Shown one piece after another: positions 61,817-64,000 of a DNA stretch of 64,000 bases. Source of the DNA: Ectothiorhodosinus mongolicus (GTDB lineage Bacteria > Pseudomonadota > Gammaproteobacteria > Ectothiorhodospirales > Ectothiorhodospiraceae); contig NZ_CP023018.1 of NCBI RefSeq assembly GCF_022406875.1, forward strand, positions 283,575-347,574, in the 5' to 3' direction. Made by a program: the position numbers and the translations under genes. How positions within the stretch are numbered: the first letter of the stretch is position 1; every line of letters begins with the position of its first letter. The notes under the pieces are model-generated. The model saw nothing but the letters and a program-made list of their open reading frames with translations. It was not told the origin of the DNA and did no database searches.

Positions 61817-63145
61817 CTATCGCCAGCTTTGCAGGCGCTGTGCGGCGTAGCGGCCTTGGTCGGTTTGGGTGCCCACCATCTGCAAATAGCGCTCATAGTG
61901 CTGAGCGGCAGCGCGGTGATTTTGCATGGCTTCGCTGGAGATGCCTTTGAGAAACACTGTGTTGGGATTGCCGGGCAGGACCCGCTCATAGTGCTCGAAC
62001 TGCGCTAAGGCCCGATCAGGCTGATTCAGCGCAAGGGCGTTGATACCGGAGAGATGCAAAGCCTGAGCTTCGTTGGGATAAGTGCGCTTGGCCTGATCCA
62101 GATAGGCTCGGGCTTCGCTGTGGCGACCCTGAGCGGATTTGGCGCGAGCCATTAACAGCAGACCTGGGTAATCATCGGGTGCCAAATCCAACGAGCGCGC
62201 AAAATGCCCCTCGGCCTCGGCAAAACGCTCCCGGCGCATGGCGGCCTCACCCGCCTGCTGCTCCTTAATCGCCGGTTTAATGCGGCGCAGATTGGCGGTG
62301 TTGTCCATGTAGCGCTCACGCCCCTTGTCGCGGCCACGGGCATCGGCATAGCGGGTCTGGGTTTCACGCTTTGCTGTATCGTAGCGCTCCTGACTCATGG
62401 GATGGGTGGCGAACATGACTTCGATGGCATTGGGTTGACGATCGGACATACCCACCAACATATCCATGAGATCGACCATGCCTTCGGGGTTTTGGCCGGC
62501 CTCAGTCGCGTATTGCAGGCCCAGATCATCGGCTTCGCGCTCATTCTCGCGGCTGTAATGCGCCAGTAAGGCCGTAGCGCCCAGCGCCGACAACCCGTAG
62601 ATCAGGCCGCTATAACCCGAGAGCTGCTCGGATTGGGCCGCTGCAATCCCTACGCCGCCGAGCACCACCGCCGCCAGAATACCGCTGGTCTGACGCCGTG
62701 CGGCATGTCGCGCATTGACATGCCCAAGCTCATGCCCCAACAGCGCCGCCAGCGTGGCTTCGTCTTCCATCTCGACCATGATGCCGCGGGTGCAAGCCAT
62801 GGCCCCAGCCGGAAAGGTATAGGCATTGACGTAATTGGCGTTCACCACATTAAAGTCGTAGGGCATATGCGGGCGATGGCTGATGGCCGCCAGCGAGGAG
62901 CCCACTTCGGTGACATAGGTATTGAGCATGCGATCTTGGGTGACACCAAAATCATTGGAGAACTGATGCGGGGCATGGCGCTGATCGATGGCCTTTTCTT
63001 CGGCCTCCGACATGAGAATCAGGCGCTGTTGGCCGGTGACCGGATCCACCGCACAGCCCGTGAGCTGTGGTAGAACCACGGCCGCTGAGGATGCGGACAT
63101 CAGCCACACGAATTGGCGGCGGGACAGATGCAGTTTCGCGTTCAT
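61817..63145 (-). CDS. M48 family metalloprotease with TPR repeats
   Basis: A 442-residue envelope protease of the BepA/LoiP type. The N-terminus has a Tat-like SRRQFVWL followed by a lipobox-like LPQLTGC, suggesting a lipoprotein. The catalytic zinc motif HELGH is at ~138-142, with the third ligand in SRENEREADDLGLQYA. The C-terminal ~150 residues form tetratricopeptide repeats (AEGHFARSLDLAPDDYPGLL, ARAYLDQAKRTYPNEAQALH, ALAQFEHYERVLPGN). Such proteins act in outer-membrane protein quality control; the substrate is unknown here. Confidence 0.92.
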   Translation of the reverse strand: MNAKLHLSRRQFVWLMSASSAAVVLPQLTGCAVDPVTGQQRLILMSEAEEKAIDQRHAPHQFSNDFGVTQDRMLNTYVTEVGSSLAAISHRPHMPYDFNVVNANYVNAYTFPAGAMACTRGIMVEMEDEATLAALLGHELGHVNARHAARRQTSGILAAVVLGGVGIAAAQSEQLSGYSGLIYGLSALGATALLAHYSRENEREADDLGLQYATEAGQNPEGMVDLMDMLVGMSDRQPNAIEVMFATHPMSQERYDTAKRETQTRYADARGRDKGRERYMDNTANLRRIKPAIKEQQAGEAAMRRERFAEAEGHFARSLDLAPDDYPGLLLMARAKSAQGRHSEARAYLDQAKRTYPNEAQALHLSGINALALNQPDRALAQFEHYERVLPGNPNTVFLKGISSEAMQNHRAAAQHYERYLQMVGTQTDQGRYAAQRLQSWR

Positions 63146-63191
63146 ATCGCTATGACCTCGAGGGGCATGCCATTGTTCAAATTACAAATGT

Positions 63192-63389
63192 TCAAATGAC
63201 AAACAAATGCCACAACAAAAAGCCGCCGTAAACCGCCAACAGCACTAAAGCCAAAACACTGATGGCACGCAGGCCTTTTTCTTCGGGCACGGGTAGGCCT
63301 TGGGCGCGCAGCCGGCGCACCTGCCACCAGCGCGAGAGCCGCCACCAGGCAAAGACTCCGATCAGAATCAGCGTGAGAAACTTCAGCAT
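63192..63389 (-). CDS. small two-helix membrane protein
   Basis: A 65-residue protein with hydrophobic segments at each end (FLTLILIGVFAWWRL and ISVLALVLLAVYGGFLLWHLFV) and an Arg-rich, Pro-containing centre. Its function is unknown. Its start overlaps the end of the photolyase-like gene by 7 bases. Confidence 0.65.
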   Translation of the reverse strand: MLKFLTLILIGVFAWWRLSRWWQVRRLRAQGLPVPEEKGLRAISVLALVLLAVYGGFLLWHLFVI

Positions 63390-64000
63390 GGGCCCAGTGT
63401 AGCAAGGAAGGCAGCAGCCTGATCTTGAATGGCCTGTTTTTGCGCGGAATCCATGCGCTTTAAATTGCGATATGGCATAGCCATGCGCGGATTGCCGGCC
63501 AAGCGTTTTTCATGACGCATGATGAAATCCCAATAAAGATAATTGAGCGGGCAGGCCTGATCGCCGAGTTTTTGTTTGGGGCTGTAACGGCAGTGGCGGC
63601 AATAATCCGACATGCGGTCGATGTAGGCGCCCGAAGCAGCATAGGGCTTGGAAGCCATGATACCGCCATCGGCATGCAGCACCATGCCATGGGTGTTGGG
63701 CAGCTCCACCCACTCAAAGGCATCGGCGTAGACCGCCAGATACCAGGCTTCGACCTCGCTGGGGCAAAGGCCAGCCAGCAAAGCGAAATTGCCGGTCACC
63801 ATGAGGCGCTGGATGTGATGCGCATAGGCATGTTCGCGGGTATTGCGGATGGCCTCAGCCAAACAGTGCATGTCGGTTTCACCGCTCCAGTACCACTGTG
63901 GCAAGGGTCGCTGCGCATCGAGAAAATTGCTGTGGGCGTAGTCCGGCATGTGATGCCAGTAAATACCGCGCACGTACTCGCGCCAGCCCAGAATCTGGCG
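63383..64000 (-). CDS. cryptochrome/photolyase-related FeS protein (CryPro / FeS-BCP), C-terminal part
   Basis: The frame is open to the window edge, starting with ILGWREYVRGIYW, so only about the last 206 residues are seen. Cys residues in AGLCPSEV, DYCRHC and GDQACPLN reproduce the four-Cys pattern of PhrB-type (6-4) photolyases (C...CxxC-x12-C), which bind a [4Fe-4S] cluster. Other conserved parts are HHIQRLMVTGNFALLAG, LPNTHGMVLHADGG and LYWDFIMRHEKRLAGNPRM. FAD and DNA-repair activity are inferred from the family. Confidence 0.92.
   Translation of the reverse strand, partial: RQILGWREYVRGIYWHHMPDYAHSNFLDAQRPLPQWYWSGETDMHCLAEAIRNTREHAYAHHIQRLMVTGNFALLAGLCPSEVEAWYLAVYADAFEWVELPNTHGMVLHADGGIMASKPYAASGAYIDRMSDYCRHCRYSPKQKLGDQACPLNYLYWDFIMRHEKRLAGNPRMAMPYRNLKRMDSAQKQAIQDQAAAFLATLGPC

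Noticed and set aside
1-64000. CRISPR array
   Set aside because: The short repeats are palindromic, irregularly spaced and lack unique spacers of constant length; no cas genes are present.

Overview
The window looks like a piece of a GC-rich gammaproteobacterial chromosome. The markers are Mpl, homodimeric AceE, RNase T, CyaY, MlaA, class I fumarase, Fe-type SodB and a DUF3581 protein. Nothing visible fixes the genus. An amidotransferase of the N-acetylglutaminylglutamine-amide type would fit an osmotically stressed, perhaps marine or saline, habitat.

Positions 1 to about 30,100 are accessory in character. Nearly a third of the window (1-19,049, minus strand) is the first 6,349 codons of a giant secreted protein whose end lies outside the window. 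It starts with a two-partner-secretion signal and TPS domain, then continues as autotransporter-type beta-strand repeats interrupted by ten glycine-rich modules. Its transporter TpsB and a small Ala/Gln-rich protein of unknown function lie upstream in the same operon. Next come an Rpn/YhgA-like PD-(D/E)XK nuclease bracketed by short palindromes, a small secreted protein, a sensory operon (LuxR-type response regulator, membrane-anchored type-1 binding protein, hybrid histidine kinase) and a HEPN/MNT toxin-antitoxin pair next to tRNA-Ser(UGA).

From about 30,300 onward the genes are mostly core metabolism and cell envelope. They include a Bax-inhibitor-1 family protein, a 2-hydroxyacid dehydrogenase, RsmJ, a Rieske-like protein without cluster ligands and CyaY. 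An argG-mlaA-mpl run follows, then aceE-aceF-lpd, pyrC-rnt, grxD, an asparagine-synthase-like amidotransferase and sodB. The rest is argD-argF-ppk facing ppx, a tautomerase, PBP4, fumarase with a lipoate ligase, a TIGR01777 epimerase cluster, DUF3581, an M48 protease and a partial FeS photolyase-like gene.

The most unusual signal is a dispersed set of short palindromic elements in three related types: A, GGGGTACGACCCC, usually as an inverted pair; B, GGGGTCTGTCCCC or GGGGTCAGACCCC; C, AAATAAATCTGTCCCC and its complement. They fill intergenic gaps, abut stop codons, flank the Rpn-like nuclease and sit in frame inside conserved genes. In hprA-like, rsmJ and mpl the type A element is read in three different reading frames, each without a stop. 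This resembles in-frame palindromic elements such as those of Rickettsia, but with a much shorter unit.
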